Source of the DNA: Gibbsiella quercinecans | GTDB lineage: Bacteria > Pseudomonadota > Gammaproteobacteria > Enterobacterales > Enterobacteriaceae | Length of the DNA stretch: 64,000 nucleotides | Assembly (NCBI RefSeq): GCF_002291425.1 | Contig: NZ_CP014136.1 | Location: forward strand, 558,001-622,000 | Direction of reading: 5' to 3' | In this document: one piece after another, positions 20,004-28,368 of the stretch | How the letters are laid out: each line of letters starts with the position of its first letter | How positions within the stretch are numbered: position 1 is the stretch's first letter | Program-made: the position numbers and the translations under genes | Notes under the pieces: generated by a model | What the model saw: the letters and a program-made list of their open reading frames with translations, nothing else | What the model was told of the DNA's origin: nothing | Databases searched by the model: none

Positions 20004-20896
20004 CCGCCGCCCGCTCTGCCTGCCGAAGTCAGTTCACGCTGCAGCCAGAGCAATAAGGCACGCACCGCTGCGGGTTGCTCAGCGCTTTTCGGCCACACCA
20101 GATAATAATCGTTATCTTCCAGCCGGCGTGGCGCCGCCAGCGCCTGCAACGCCCCAGTGGCCAGCGCATCCCCGGCGAGCAGCGTTTTCACCAACGCAAT
20201 ACCAAACCCCTGCTGCGCGGCGCGCACCAACAGGCTGGCATCGTTAAACAGCGCCAATTGTTGGCCGCACTCAACTTTACCCTCTGCCTGCCACCAGCAG
20301 CGCCAGGGCATCACATCATGCGCCAACAGCGGTAAAGCCTGGGCGCCCTGTGCGAATTCTACCCGCCACTGTTGCGCCACCGCAGGCGCCGCAACCGGCA
20401 CCACATCGCCGGGGGCAATCCATTCAGCATGCAGCCCCGGCCACTGGCCGCCACCGATGCGGATCGCCGCATCAAAACCACCGCGCGCCAGATCCTGTAC
20501 GCGAAGAGAAGCATCGATATCCAGCGCAATCTCTGGGCAAGCCTGCCGAAAAACCGGCAAGCGCGGCAGCAGCCAATAATGGGCAAATGAAGGCAGCACG
20601 CTGATACGCAGCACCTGGCTTGCCGCCACGCGGCGCACGCGGCCAATCCCCTGTTGCAGAGCGGTTAAGGTTTGTTCCGCTACCGCCAGCAGTTCACGCC
20701 CGGCGGCATTCAGCTTTATCCCACGGCCCTGCCGTTCAAACAAAGGGTGGCCTATCGCCCGCTCCAGCTGTTGGATTTGCTGGCTGACGGCGCCGTGGGT
20801 CAAATGTATCTGTTGTGCCGCTGCACGCAGGTTTTCCAGCCGCGCCGCCACAACAAACGCCGGCAGCAGATGCAAAGGGAAACGTTCAAACGCCAT
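20000..20896 (-). CDS. LysR family regulator (GcvA-like)
   Basis: 298 residues. Winged helix at about 20-60 (ENLRAAAQQIHLTHGAVSQQ), then a periplasmic-binding-like effector domain with LRISVLPSFAHYWLLPRL and FDAAIRIGGGQWPG, features of the GcvA group. It is divergent from the PLP decarboxylase with 96 bases between, so it probably controls that gene. Effector unknown. Confidence 0.88.
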   Translation of the reverse strand: MAFERFPLHLLPAFVVAARLENLRAAAQQIHLTHGAVSQQIQQLERAIGHPLFERQGRGIKLNAAGRELLAVAEQTLTALQQGIGRVRRVAASQVLRISVLPSFAHYWLLPRLPVFRQACPEIALDIDASLRVQDLARGGFDAAIRIGGGQWPGLHAEWIAPGDVVPVAAPAVAQQWRVEFAQGAQALPLLAHDVMPWRCWWQAEGKVECGQQLALFNDASLLVRAAQQGFGIALVKTLLAGDALATGALQALAAPRRLEDNDYYLVWPKSAEQPAAVRALLLWLQRELTSAGRAGGG

Positions 20897-20992
20897 TGGT
20901 TAGCCCTGTTAACCATAAAGGTTATTTATTATCGATTTTCGCGCCGCAGTAAAGACATTATGGTGGGGCATCATTGATTATCGGAGCGCCTT

Positions 20993-22405
20993 ATGCACCC
21001 ACGTTTACAGCAGGATTTAGACCAACTACCACAAATTCTTGAATATACCTGCACGTTGGCGCAAGAATTCCTGGCCAATATCGCCACCCGCCCGGTATGC
21101 CCAGCGCCTGAACGGCAGCAGCTACAGGCAGAGGAGGGGTCGCTGGCTGAAAACGGCGAAGGTGCGTTAGCGGCACTGGCACACTTCTGGCAACGCTATG
21201 CAGCAGGGTTGTCCGGCAGCGCCGGCCCACGTTACTTCGGCTTTGTGACCGGCGGCAGCACCCCGGCGGCACTGGCAGCCGACTGGTTGGTTAGTGCAAC
21301 CGACCAGAATAGCCAGCTAAGCCATGACACGATTGCCGCAGCCGTTGAACTGGCGACCATTGAACAGCTAAAGGCGTTATTGGGGCTGCCGGCGGCGTTC
21401 ACCGGCAGTTTTGTCAGCGGCGCGACCATGGCCAACTTTACCGGCCTCGCTATCGGCCGCCAGTGGTTGGGCCTACAGCGCGGCATCGACGTTGCCCGGC
21501 AAGGCCTGTGGGCGCTCGGCCCCCTACAAGTTTTCTCTGCCAACCCGCACTCCAGCAGCGTTAAAGCGCTCAGCATGCTGGGGATTGGCCGCGAAGCGCT
21601 GACGATCGTTGCTACCCTGCCCAACAGCGAAGCTATCGATCCGGTGGCGCTGGAGCGCCATCTGGCCGCAGGCAACGGGCTGCCCACGTTGGTATTGGCC
21701 AGCGGCGGCACGGTAAATACCGCCGCCTTTGACAACCTGCCGGCCCTGCTTGCACTGCGGGAACGCTACCCATTCTGGCTGCATGTTGATGCCGCGTTCG
21801 GCGGTATCGCCGCCGGCTCCGAACGCTATGCTCACCTGTTGGCGGGTTGGCAGCAGGCTGACTCGATCACCGTCGATGCCCATAAATGGCTTAACGTACC
21901 TTATGACAGCGCCATTCAGTTAACCCGCCACCTGGAAGTGCAGATGCAGGTGTTCAACAACCACGCCAGCTATCTGGAGGCGGCCGAGCTGCGCCCGGAT
22001 AACTACCTGCACCTGACGCCAGAGAACTCTCGCCGTTTCCGTGCCCTGCCGCTGTGGATGGCGTTTAAAGCCTATGGGCGTAGCGGAATACGGGACATCA
22101 TTGAACGCAACGTCGGCCTGGCACAACAGCTGGGTGAAGCGCTGGCGGCCAGCCCCGGCTTTCGCCTGCTGGCCCCGGTTAACCTGAATATCATCTGCTT
22201 CGCCCTTGAGGGAGTGCAAGGCGATGCCGTGGCCGCCCGTGACCGTTTTCTCACCCGCCTTGACCGCCATGGGGCGGTACGTTGTACCCCCACCGCTTAC
22301 CACGGCCAGCCCGGCATCCGCGCTGCGCTGGTTAATTGGCTGACGGGGGAACACGATATCCAGATCGCGCTTGACGCAATACGCACCTGCCGCCAGGAAG
22401 CCTAA
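20993..22405 (+). CDS. PLP-dependent group II decarboxylase family protein
   Basis: 470 residues, fold type I. The PLP lysine is in TVDAHKWLNVPYDS, with VDAAFGG upstream and the GSFVSGATMANF phosphate-cup region typical of aromatic-amino-acid, glutamate or tyrosine decarboxylase relatives. Likely removes CO2 from an amino acid, substrate unknown. Under probable control of the divergent LysR regulator. Confidence 0.85.
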   Translation: MHPRLQQDLDQLPQILEYTCTLAQEFLANIATRPVCPAPERQQLQAEEGSLAENGEGALAALAHFWQRYAAGLSGSAGPRYFGFVTGGSTPAALAADWLVSATDQNSQLSHDTIAAAVELATIEQLKALLGLPAAFTGSFVSGATMANFTGLAIGRQWLGLQRGIDVARQGLWALGPLQVFSANPHSSSVKALSMLGIGREALTIVATLPNSEAIDPVALERHLAAGNGLPTLVLASGGTVNTAAFDNLPALLALRERYPFWLHVDAAFGGIAAGSERYAHLLAGWQQADSITVDAHKWLNVPYDSAIQLTRHLEVQMQVFNNHASYLEAAELRPDNYLHLTPENSRRFRALPLWMAFKAYGRSGIRDIIERNVGLAQQLGEALAASPGFRLLAPVNLNIICFALEGVQGDAVAARDRFLTRLDRHGAVRCTPTAYHGQPGIRAALVNWLTGEHDIQIALDAIRTCRQEA

Positions 22406-22880
22406 TGACCAGCAGCGGAGTTCCGCTGTTCAATTTAGCGTAACCGAAAGGCGGCAAATGGCAGCCTGGTCCGCAATAGGTTAATCAAAAAACAACATTT
22501 CATTTACACCACCGGTGCCATACCATAGAGAAACTGGGTAGTACAGAAAAGGAAATCATGAATTTTTTTTAAGAATTTTCCCATAAGTAAAAATAAAGCA
22601 CGCCAGGCTGCAAGCCGAGGGACTGACATAGACCAGTAACATGAATGGCTATCACGCGGCAGCCGGGCGTTGCCGCAGAAAAACGCCGTCCTCAAAATCA
22701 TCAGCATTACTTAAGATAAGCTTACAAATTCAGCATTCAACTACAATTATCAATAAAATATCGTTGAGTACGCATGCATTTGTTGATAGAACACTCCTAT
22801 AACATACTTTTTGTTTTATTTTTTTATCGCCATTTTGTCATATAGCCGCAGTAAAATGGATTTAAATGGGGGGGAATAAC
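22406..22880. other. long non-coding stretch before rcsA
   Basis: 475 AT-rich bases without a credible gene. The RcsAB-box-like site is in it. Long untranslated or regulatory upstream regions are known for rcsA. Confidence 0.6.
22570..22583 (+). promoter_or_regulatory. RcsAB box
   Basis: TAAGAATTTTCCCA matches about 12 of 14 positions of the RcsAB consensus TRVGAAWAWTSYGA. It lies about 300 bases upstream of rcsA, in line with the known autoactivation of rcsA by RcsA-RcsB. Confidence 0.6.
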
Positions 22881-23510
22881 ATGCCAACAATCATTATGGA
22901 TTCTTGCAGTTATACCCGACGGGGCTTAACAGATTATCTGGCCGCGCACGGGGTAAAAAAAAAGCACATCAATGCCATTGTTGATATTGATGAACTGCAT
23001 GAGAAATGCAATAGCCACAAACCCACGCTGGTATTTATTAACGAAGACTGTTTTATACATGAGGCCAACGCGACCGAAAGAATAAAACACATTATCTCTC
23101 TTCACCCCAACACGTTGTTTTTTATTTTTATGGCGATAACCAACGTACATTTTAATGATTATCTGTACGTGCGTAATAATGTCATTATCTCATCAAAATC
23201 GATCAAGCCAGAAACTATGAACCTGCTTCTCAGGCACTACCTGGAAGGCAAGCCTTCACGCAGCGAAAAAGTACCGCTAGATCAAACGCCAGTCACGCTA
23301 AGCCAAACCGAATCAAATATGTTGCGTATGTGGATGTCTGGGCAAGATACCATTCAGATATCAGATCAGATGCAAATTAAAGCCAAAACGGTTTCATCCC
23401 ACAAAGGCAATATAAAAAGAAAAATTAAAACGCATAACAAACAGATTATCTATCATGTGGTGCGTTTAACCGATACATTGACGAGCGGTATATTTGTTAA
23501 CAGCCGCTAG
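22881..23510 (+). CDS. rcsA: colanic acid capsule activator RcsA
   Basis: 209 residues, LuxR/FixJ-type helix-turn-helix. The N-terminus [14 protein letters not shown], the middle [12 protein letters not shown], and the C-terminus [20 protein letters not shown] / [16 protein letters not shown] follow E. coli RcsA almost residue for residue. It works with RcsB to activate capsule genes and to repress motility. The ATG at 22881 follows GGGGGG and matches the known start. The neighbour dsrB confirms the locus. Confidence 0.95.
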   Translation: MPTIIMDSCSYTRRGLTDYLAAHGVKKKHINAIVDIDELHEKCNSHKPTLVFINEDCFIHEANATERIKHIISLHPNTLFFIFMAITNVHFNDYLYVRNNVIISSKSIKPETMNLLLRHYLEGKPSRSEKVPLDQTPVTLSQTESNMLRMWMSGQDTIQISDQMQIKAKTVSSHKGNIKRKIKTHNKQIIYHVVRLTDTLTSGIFVNSR

Positions 23511-23567
23511 CCAAGCCAAAAGTCGCCTACAGAACGCATTTTCCCAGCTTATTGATGAGTGTGGCCA

Positions 23568-23616
23568 GCGCCCCGCGATCAAAGAGCGGTAAAGCGCGGC
23601 GGGCGTTTGTATTTTT
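23568..23616 (+). terminator. possible rcsA terminator
   Basis: CGCCC-CGCG pairs with CGCG-GGGCG with a two-base bulge, followed by TTTGTATTTTT. Loop of about 18 bases; imperfect. Confidence 0.4.
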
Positions 23617-23712
23617 AATATACCCAAACCCTACACAACCTATAATTAGCGCAGTATTTACTATGCATGCGTGAAAATGGCCGGCACGAACCGGCACAGG
23701 CGGGTAAAATCG

Positions 23713-23913
23713 TTATTTATCAGTAGGGGAAACCGGCTCAACAAAGGTGCCGTCGTGGCTATCAATCTCGTTGAAAAACCAAACACCCTCTGGATAGTTC
23801 TCCAATGCAACCAGATACATTATCCCTTCACTGAACTCTTCAACCTCCAGCACCACACCTTCACGCCGCGGACCACCGTCAGTCTTTATCGAAACCCGAT
23901 CGTTAACCTTCAT
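23713..23913 (-). CDS. dsrB: DsrB family small protein
   Basis: 66 residues: [20 protein letters not shown], then [19 protein letters not shown] and WFFNE, as in DsrB of E. coli, which also lies just past rcsA. Function unknown. GAGG precedes the ATG. No sequence resembling the DsrA RNA of E. coli was recognised between rcsA and dsrB. Confidence 0.92.
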   Translation of the reverse strand: MKVNDRVSIKTDGGPRREGVVLEVEEFSEGIMYLVALENYPEGVWFFNEIDSHDGTFVEPVSPTDK

Positions 23914-24023
23914 GATTTACCTCATTAGCAACAGGCCCGCCAGTGTATTACAGAATAGCGGGGAAAATATACCGTTGCCGCCGAGAGAAAGCGTTCAGCG
24001 GGCGAGCGCTTAGTTTCAGCTCG

Positions 24024-24053
24024 TTAACATTTTCACTTCCTTAACGTTTTAAT
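24024..24053 (+). promoter_or_regulatory. sigma-70 promoter of the candidate small RNA
   Basis: TTAACA and TTTAAT, each five of six to consensus, 18 bases apart. No gene follows on this strand before a strong terminator. Confidence 0.5.
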
Positions 24054-24059
24054 CACGGA

Positions 24060-24178
24060 ATCCTGATCGCACAACGAGTAAGCTCTTTCCCCAAGGTGCT
24101 TCCCCCCAGAGAAGTGCCTGTTAATAAAGAAGAAGTAACAAGGAAATTTCGCCCGCCGGCTTGCGGGCTTTTTTTTGC
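24060..24178 (+). ncRNA. candidate small RNA between dsrB and the cold shock gene
   Basis: A promoter-like pair at 24024-24053 and an intrinsic terminator (GCCCGC, six-base loop, GCGGGC, then eight T) bracket about 118 non-coding bases. The middle holds a hairpin GGTGCTTC/GAAGTGCC with a C-rich loop, and an A-rich single-stranded stretch comes before the terminator, as in Hfq-binding RNAs. No reading frame with a ribosome site is present. No known family was recognised. Confidence 0.5.
24151..24178 (+). terminator. orphan intrinsic terminator on the plus strand
   Basis: GCCCGC-CGGCTT-GCGGGC followed by TTTTTTTT. No protein gene on this strand ends nearby, so it marks the candidate small RNA. 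Confidence 0.85.
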
Positions 24179-24193
24179 CCGAAAAACAGGCAT

Positions 24194-24216
24194 AAAAAAA
24201 CCCGCCTTAGCGGGTT
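24194..24216 (-). terminator. cold shock gene terminator
   Basis: On the minus strand AACCCGC-TAAG-GCGGGTT is followed by a run of T, 22 bases after the stop codon. Confidence 0.9.
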
Positions 24217-24237
24217 CTTGTTAATCAGCAGAGCTGA

Positions 24238-24450
24238 TTAGATAGCGGTAACGTTAGCCGCTGAAGGACCTTTAGCGCCGTTCTCGATAGAGAACTGTAC
24301 GTTTTGGCCTTCTGCCAGCGTTTTAAAGCCTTGATCCTGGATTGCAGAGAAGTGTACGAACACGTCTTTGCTGCCGTCTGCAGGCGTGATGAAACCAAAA
24401 CCTTTAGACTCGTTGAACCACTTCACTTGACCTTTGATCAGGTTAGACAT
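24238..24450 (-). CDS. cold shock protein (CspC/CspE-like)
   Basis: 70-residue single cold-shock domain, an RNA chaperone. RNP1 is KGFGFITP and RNP2 is DVFVHFSAI; the start is [10 protein letters not shown]. The sequence is nearer CspE/CspC than CspA. A long upstream region (24451-24640) without genes is typical of csp leaders. AAGGAAATTATT precedes the ATG. Confidence 0.95.
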   Translation of the reverse strand: MSNLIKGQVKWFNESKGFGFITPADGSKDVFVHFSAIQDQGFKTLAEGQNVQFSIENGAKGPSAANVTAI

Positions 24451-24834
24451 AATAATTTCCTTCGATATAAAATTTAAGCCACCATGGGCATGTTATAGCC
24501 GGTCATCAGTTACTTATGGAGGCACTAGAAAGAAATTCGTCAGATGAAGTGCTATCGAGGATAACGCTTTAAATTTGAACCACTTTAATCAAGATGTCGT
24601 GCATAAATAGGTCTGTACCACAGGCCAAGGACATTAACGCACGCTCACCAATGAATAGCAACTCTTTTCGTTGCCAAGAGCGAAAAAGGCCGGCCAACTG
24701 TACAGAGTTTGTCTCTTCTGGTGCGCAATGCAGCACCCGTTACGCCTGTCACTCTGCTGTCACATAACTGACATACAGCCGCCTTATAATCACGAACAGT
24801 TATTCCTAGCGGTGCAACTCCAAGGATTTTGTAT
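24451..24834. other. leader and promoter region of the cold shock gene
   Basis: 384 bases without a gene. On the minus strand it holds TATAAC and other AT-rich promoter-like elements and a probable long 5' leader for the csp gene; the right part serves the small gene at 24835. Confidence 0.4.
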
Positions 24835-25044
24835 ATGACGACGATTAAAGCGGCAAGCCACCAGGAAGCAGAAAACCTGATTCGCGCTGGCGTAGCCAAA
24901 AAAATCGAACTGGCCTACGACATCGGCAGCGATGATTTCTTTCAACTGGCCAGCCAATGGTGTGATAAAGGCGCCAAAATCACCAAAGGCAAAAAATATT
25001 TCATCGTTTCTCTAAAAGGCTTGCGCATTCCCCCTAACGACTGA
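24835..25044 (+). CDS. small protein of unknown function
   Basis: 69 residues; AAGGA lies eight bases before the ATG. Composition is alpha/beta (HQEAENLIRAGVAKKIELAY; DDFFQLASQWCDKGAKITKG; KKYFIVSLKGLRIPP). One cysteine, no signal peptide or membrane segment. Not recognised. Confidence 0.7.
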   Translation: MTTIKAASHQEAENLIRAGVAKKIELAYDIGSDDFFQLASQWCDKGAKITKGKKYFIVSLKGLRIPPND

Positions 25045-25193
25045 TCGCCCCCCTATCCTCCTATCGGCCAATAAAAACCGCTCTTCCTGATCATTCCCTC
25101 ATCGGGGATTTCTGTAAGCTGGCAACACCATTAACAGCCGGCAATTTCAGCCGGTGCGCTGAATAGCCCAAACCATCACGATGAGGAAACGGT

Positions 25194-26204
25194 ATGCCGA
25201 ATGATGCGTCATTGCCCGTCACCATGAAAGCCATCGAAATCCGCCAGCCAGGTGAACCTGACGTATTGGTAATGACGGAACGCCCGCTGCCCACGCTGGC
25301 ACAGGGGGAAATTCTTGTGCGGGTTGCGGCGGCGGGCGTTAATCGCCCTGATGTCTTGCAGCGCCGCGGCCAGTATGCGCCACCGCCAGGCGCTTCCGAC
25401 ATTCCGGGGCTGGAGATCGCCGGCGTTGTGGTCGCCATCGGCCCCGGCGCCACCCGCTATGCCATTGGCGAACAGGTTTGCGCGCTGATTGCCGGGGGCG
25501 GCTACGCCGAATACTGCAAGGTGCATGAAAGCAATGCCCTGCCGGTGCCGCAGGGCTTTAGCCTGCTTGAAGCCGCCGCCATCCCGGAAACCTTTTTTAC
25601 CGTTTGGGTTAATGTGTTCCAACGCGGCCACCTGAAAGCAGGGGAAACCGTGTTGATTCACGGCGGCACTTCCGGCATTGGCACGGTGGCAACCATGCTA
25701 GCGAAGGCCTTTTGCGCCCGGGTGATCACCACCGTCGGCTCGGAAGAAAAACGCCAGGCCAGCCTGGCTCTGGGGGCGGATGTGGCCATCAACTACCGTA
25801 CGGCGGATTTTGTTGAGCAAACCCGGCTGGCCACCGATGGCAAAGGCGCGAACGTGATCGTCGATTTAATCGCCGGGGACTACGTCGCCAAAAACTACCA
25901 GGCGGCGGCGATGGACGGGCGCATCGTGCAAATCGGCACGCAAAACGGCATCGCCAAAGAACTGAACCTGATGCCGATGTTGGTTAAACGCCTGACGCAC
26001 AGCGGCTCCACCCTGCGGCCGCGCAGTGTGGAAGACAAAGCGCAGATTGCCGCCGACCTGCGGCAAAAAGTGTGGCCGATGATGGAACGCGGCGCGCTGA
26101 AACCACAGATATTCCAAACCTTCCCGCTGGAACAGGCCGCAGCCGCTCACGCGCTGATGGAAAGCAGCGCGCACATTGGCAAGATCATGCTGGTGCTTGA
26201 GTAA
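25194..26204 (+). CDS. zinc-independent quinone oxidoreductase (MDR family)
   Basis: 336 residues, NADPH-binding. AAGVNRPDVLQRRGQYAPPP, the cofactor motif HGGTSGIGTVATMLAKA and GGGYAEYCKV are typical of QorA/PIG3-type enzymes; the catalytic-zinc residues are missing. Probably reduces quinones or enones in the cytoplasm. GAGGAA precedes the ATG. Confidence 0.9.
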   Translation: MPNDASLPVTMKAIEIRQPGEPDVLVMTERPLPTLAQGEILVRVAAAGVNRPDVLQRRGQYAPPPGASDIPGLEIAGVVVAIGPGATRYAIGEQVCALIAGGGYAEYCKVHESNALPVPQGFSLLEAAAIPETFFTVWVNVFQRGHLKAGETVLIHGGTSGIGTVATMLAKAFCARVITTVGSEEKRQASLALGADVAINYRTADFVEQTRLATDGKGANVIVDLIAGDYVAKNYQAAAMDGRIVQIGTQNGIAKELNLMPMLVKRLTHSGSTLRPRSVEDKAQIAADLRQKVWPMMERGALKPQIFQTFPLEQAAAAHALMESSAHIGKIMLVLE

Positions 26205-26210
26205 CCTGAA

Positions 26211-26233
26211 CTCCCGTAGCCAGGCTACGGGAG
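26211..26233. terminator. hairpin between convergent genes
   Basis: Perfect 11-base stem CTCCCGTAGCC / GGCTACGGGAG with a one-base centre, placed between convergent stops. No T run on either side, so it may end transcripts only in part. Confidence 0.5.
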
Positions 26234-26240
26234 CAACCGG

Positions 26241-26648
26241 TTAGCGGAACAGTTTGTCGACCGTGTTGGCCAAATCATCATGCTTCACTTCACCATCCAC
26301 CGAGGCTTTATCTGTCAACAGCGGCAGCCATTGCGCCAGCGTGTCAGACGCCTGAGCCGGTTCAACCCCCAGCTTGTTCGCCAGTTGCGCAATGGCATCG
26401 CTGCCCAGCGCCTGCTGCACCAGGTTACCGGTGATCGCCTGGTTTTCCCCGTTGCCCAGCCAGGAACCGACGATTTCGCCCAGTTGCCCTTGCTGTAGCT
26501 TATTCAATATCGCCTGCAGCCCCCCTTGTTGCTGAACCCATTGCATAATGGCGGCAATATCGATGCCCCCTTCGCTGCCCTGGTTTTTCAAAACGTCATT
26601 CAGCACATTACCTAATACGCCACCCAGGGCGCCATCTAACAAACCCAT
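26241..26648 (-). CDS. YidB family (DUF937) protein
   Basis: 135 residues. GLLDGALGGVLGNVLNDVLK, the glutamine-rich WVQQQGGLQAILNKLQQGQL and LPLLTDKASVDGEV...LANTVDKL are typical of YidB. Cytosolic, function unknown. Confidence 0.88.
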   Translation of the reverse strand: MGLLDGALGGVLGNVLNDVLKNQGSEGGIDIAAIMQWVQQQGGLQAILNKLQQGQLGEIVGSWLGNGENQAITGNLVQQALGSDAIAQLANKLGVEPAQASDTLAQWLPLLTDKASVDGEVKHDDLANTVDKLFR

Positions 26649-27164
26649 AATAATTCTCTTTCCGATCGCCAGCCGCAGCCGTGCGATATTCCCTCACCAC
26701 AACCAGCGCCGTAGTAAAAGCACGCCGCTGGCATCCTGATACACCCTTGCTGTTATACCGAAAACAACAGCCAATGGCATTAATCGCAGCTATGTTAGCG
26801 ATTGTTTATCCTTCTGGCGATAGACTTGCTATGAGCGCCCCCATAGGTACCGCCGCGCAAAGGTGTTTATCCCGCCCTACTTTAAATGGTAGAACGGTAA
26901 TTCAACCCACTTTAGGCTATATCAATTCTTATTGGCACAATAACAACGTGGAATATATATACAAAATAATGGTTGCGGGTGAGTATTATTTATGGCGCGC
27001 TGTAGCGTGTATTTTTTAGCCAGATATTCCTCTGCAAGTGCTGGCCAAAATATACGGCAATGGCAACACTGGGAAAAAATACACAACAAAAATAGGGTTA
27101 TGTTAGGCTAAATACGCTATTCAGGTTGAGGGTCAGCACCAAAATACCAGGAAGGTTAAAGGAA
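26649..27164. other. 516 bases without a recognised gene
   Basis: Left part is the YidB promoter side. The right part (about 26880-27110) is AT-rich and leads to the acyltransferase. Only short frames without ribosome sites are seen. Confidence 0.5.
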
Positions 27165-28085
27165 ATGTTATTATCCCCCACGTTTGATCGCGCTTTTCTA
27201 CACCCCCGTTACTGGCTGCTATGGTTGGGCCTTGGCGTACTTTATCTTTTAGTCTTGCTTCCCTACCCGGTCATTTATCGCCTGGGCCATTGGCTGGGGC
27301 GAATTGCCATGCACTTTATGCCACGCCGGCTAAAAATAGCCCGGCGTAATCTGGCGCTCTGCTTCCCGGATATGCCGGTGCAAGAGCGCGAGGCGCTGCT
27401 CGTCAAGAACTTCGAATCCGTGGGTATGGGGCTGTTTGAGGTTGGCATGGCCTGGTTCTGGCCCGACTGGCGGATTGCTCGCTGGTTCCAGGTCAGCGGG
27501 ATGGAGAATATGCACCAGGCCCGCCAGAACGGCAACGGCGTTTTATTGATCGGGCTGCATTTCCTGACGCTGGAACTGGGCGCGCGTATTTTTGGCATGC
27601 AAAACCCCGGCATCGGCGTACACCGCCCGCACAATAATAAGCTGATGGAGTGGGTACAAACCTGGGGGCGGTTGCGTTCAAACAAATACATGATTGACCG
27701 CAAGGATGTGAAACGCATGATTCGCTGCCTGAAACAGGGCGAAATCCTCTGGTATGCACCGGATCACGACTACGGCCCCCAGAGCAGCGTGTTTGTGCCC
27801 TTCTTTGCCGTCGAGAAGGCCGCAACAACAACCGGCACCTATATTCTGGCGCGCATGGCTCGCCCTGCCATCGTGCCCTTTGTGCCGCGCCGTTTACCGC
27901 ACGCCAAAGGCTATGAGCTGATTGTGCAGCCGCCGTTGCAACAGTTCCCGCTGAATGATGAAACCCAGGCTGCCGCGTATATGAACCGCGTAGTGGAAGA
28001 ACAGGTGTTGCTGGCCACTGACCAATATATGTGGCTGCACCGCCGCTTCAAAACGCGGCCGGAAGGCGAGCTTTCGTTGTACTAG
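27165..28085 (+). CDS. lpxL: lipid A biosynthesis (Kdo)2-lipid IVA acyltransferase, LpxL/LpxP type
   Basis: 306 residues, the length of LpxL. One N-terminal membrane anchor ([19 protein letters not shown]), the HX4D/E catalytic motif as HFLTLE, and [34 protein letters not shown] and [20 protein letters not shown] agree more with LpxL than LpxP. It adds the secondary acyl chain to lipid A at the inner membrane. Start at 27165 has GGAAGG nine bases upstream. Serratia genomes may carry a second copy elsewhere, so the exact paralogue is uncertain. Confidence 0.88.
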   Translation: MLLSPTFDRAFLHPRYWLLWLGLGVLYLLVLLPYPVIYRLGHWLGRIAMHFMPRRLKIARRNLALCFPDMPVQEREALLVKNFESVGMGLFEVGMAWFWPDWRIARWFQVSGMENMHQARQNGNGVLLIGLHFLTLELGARIFGMQNPGIGVHRPHNNKLMEWVQTWGRLRSNKYMIDRKDVKRMIRCLKQGEILWYAPDHDYGPQSSVFVPFFAVEKAATTTGTYILARMARPAIVPFVPRRLPHAKGYELIVQPPLQQFPLNDETQAAAYMNRVVEEQVLLATDQYMWLHRRFKTRPEGELSLY

Positions 28086-28368
28086 GCTGTGCCCCGCAAT
28101 AGCGCGTGGTGCCGCGGTTTATAGCGGCACCCGGCATCGTCACCCCCTCACTCGCTTTCTTGCAAACACGCCGGGCAAAAACAGCCACGCCACTCACGGC
28201 GAAAAACCAACCGCTTAGCGCCCCATGTAACCACTCACTGATAATCCGCTGCCTTGCCGTATCCGTGGTTGCGATGATGGCGTACCTCTTCTCCCTGCTG
28301 CGAACCCCACCGGCCCCCTGGCTGGATGTTGCAGCAAAATTTACAGCTCAAATAATTAAAGGTGTCTC

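Noticed and set aside
23511..23712. DsrA small RNA between rcsA and dsrB as in E. coli
   Set aside because: The E. coli DsrA stem sequences were not found in this interval.
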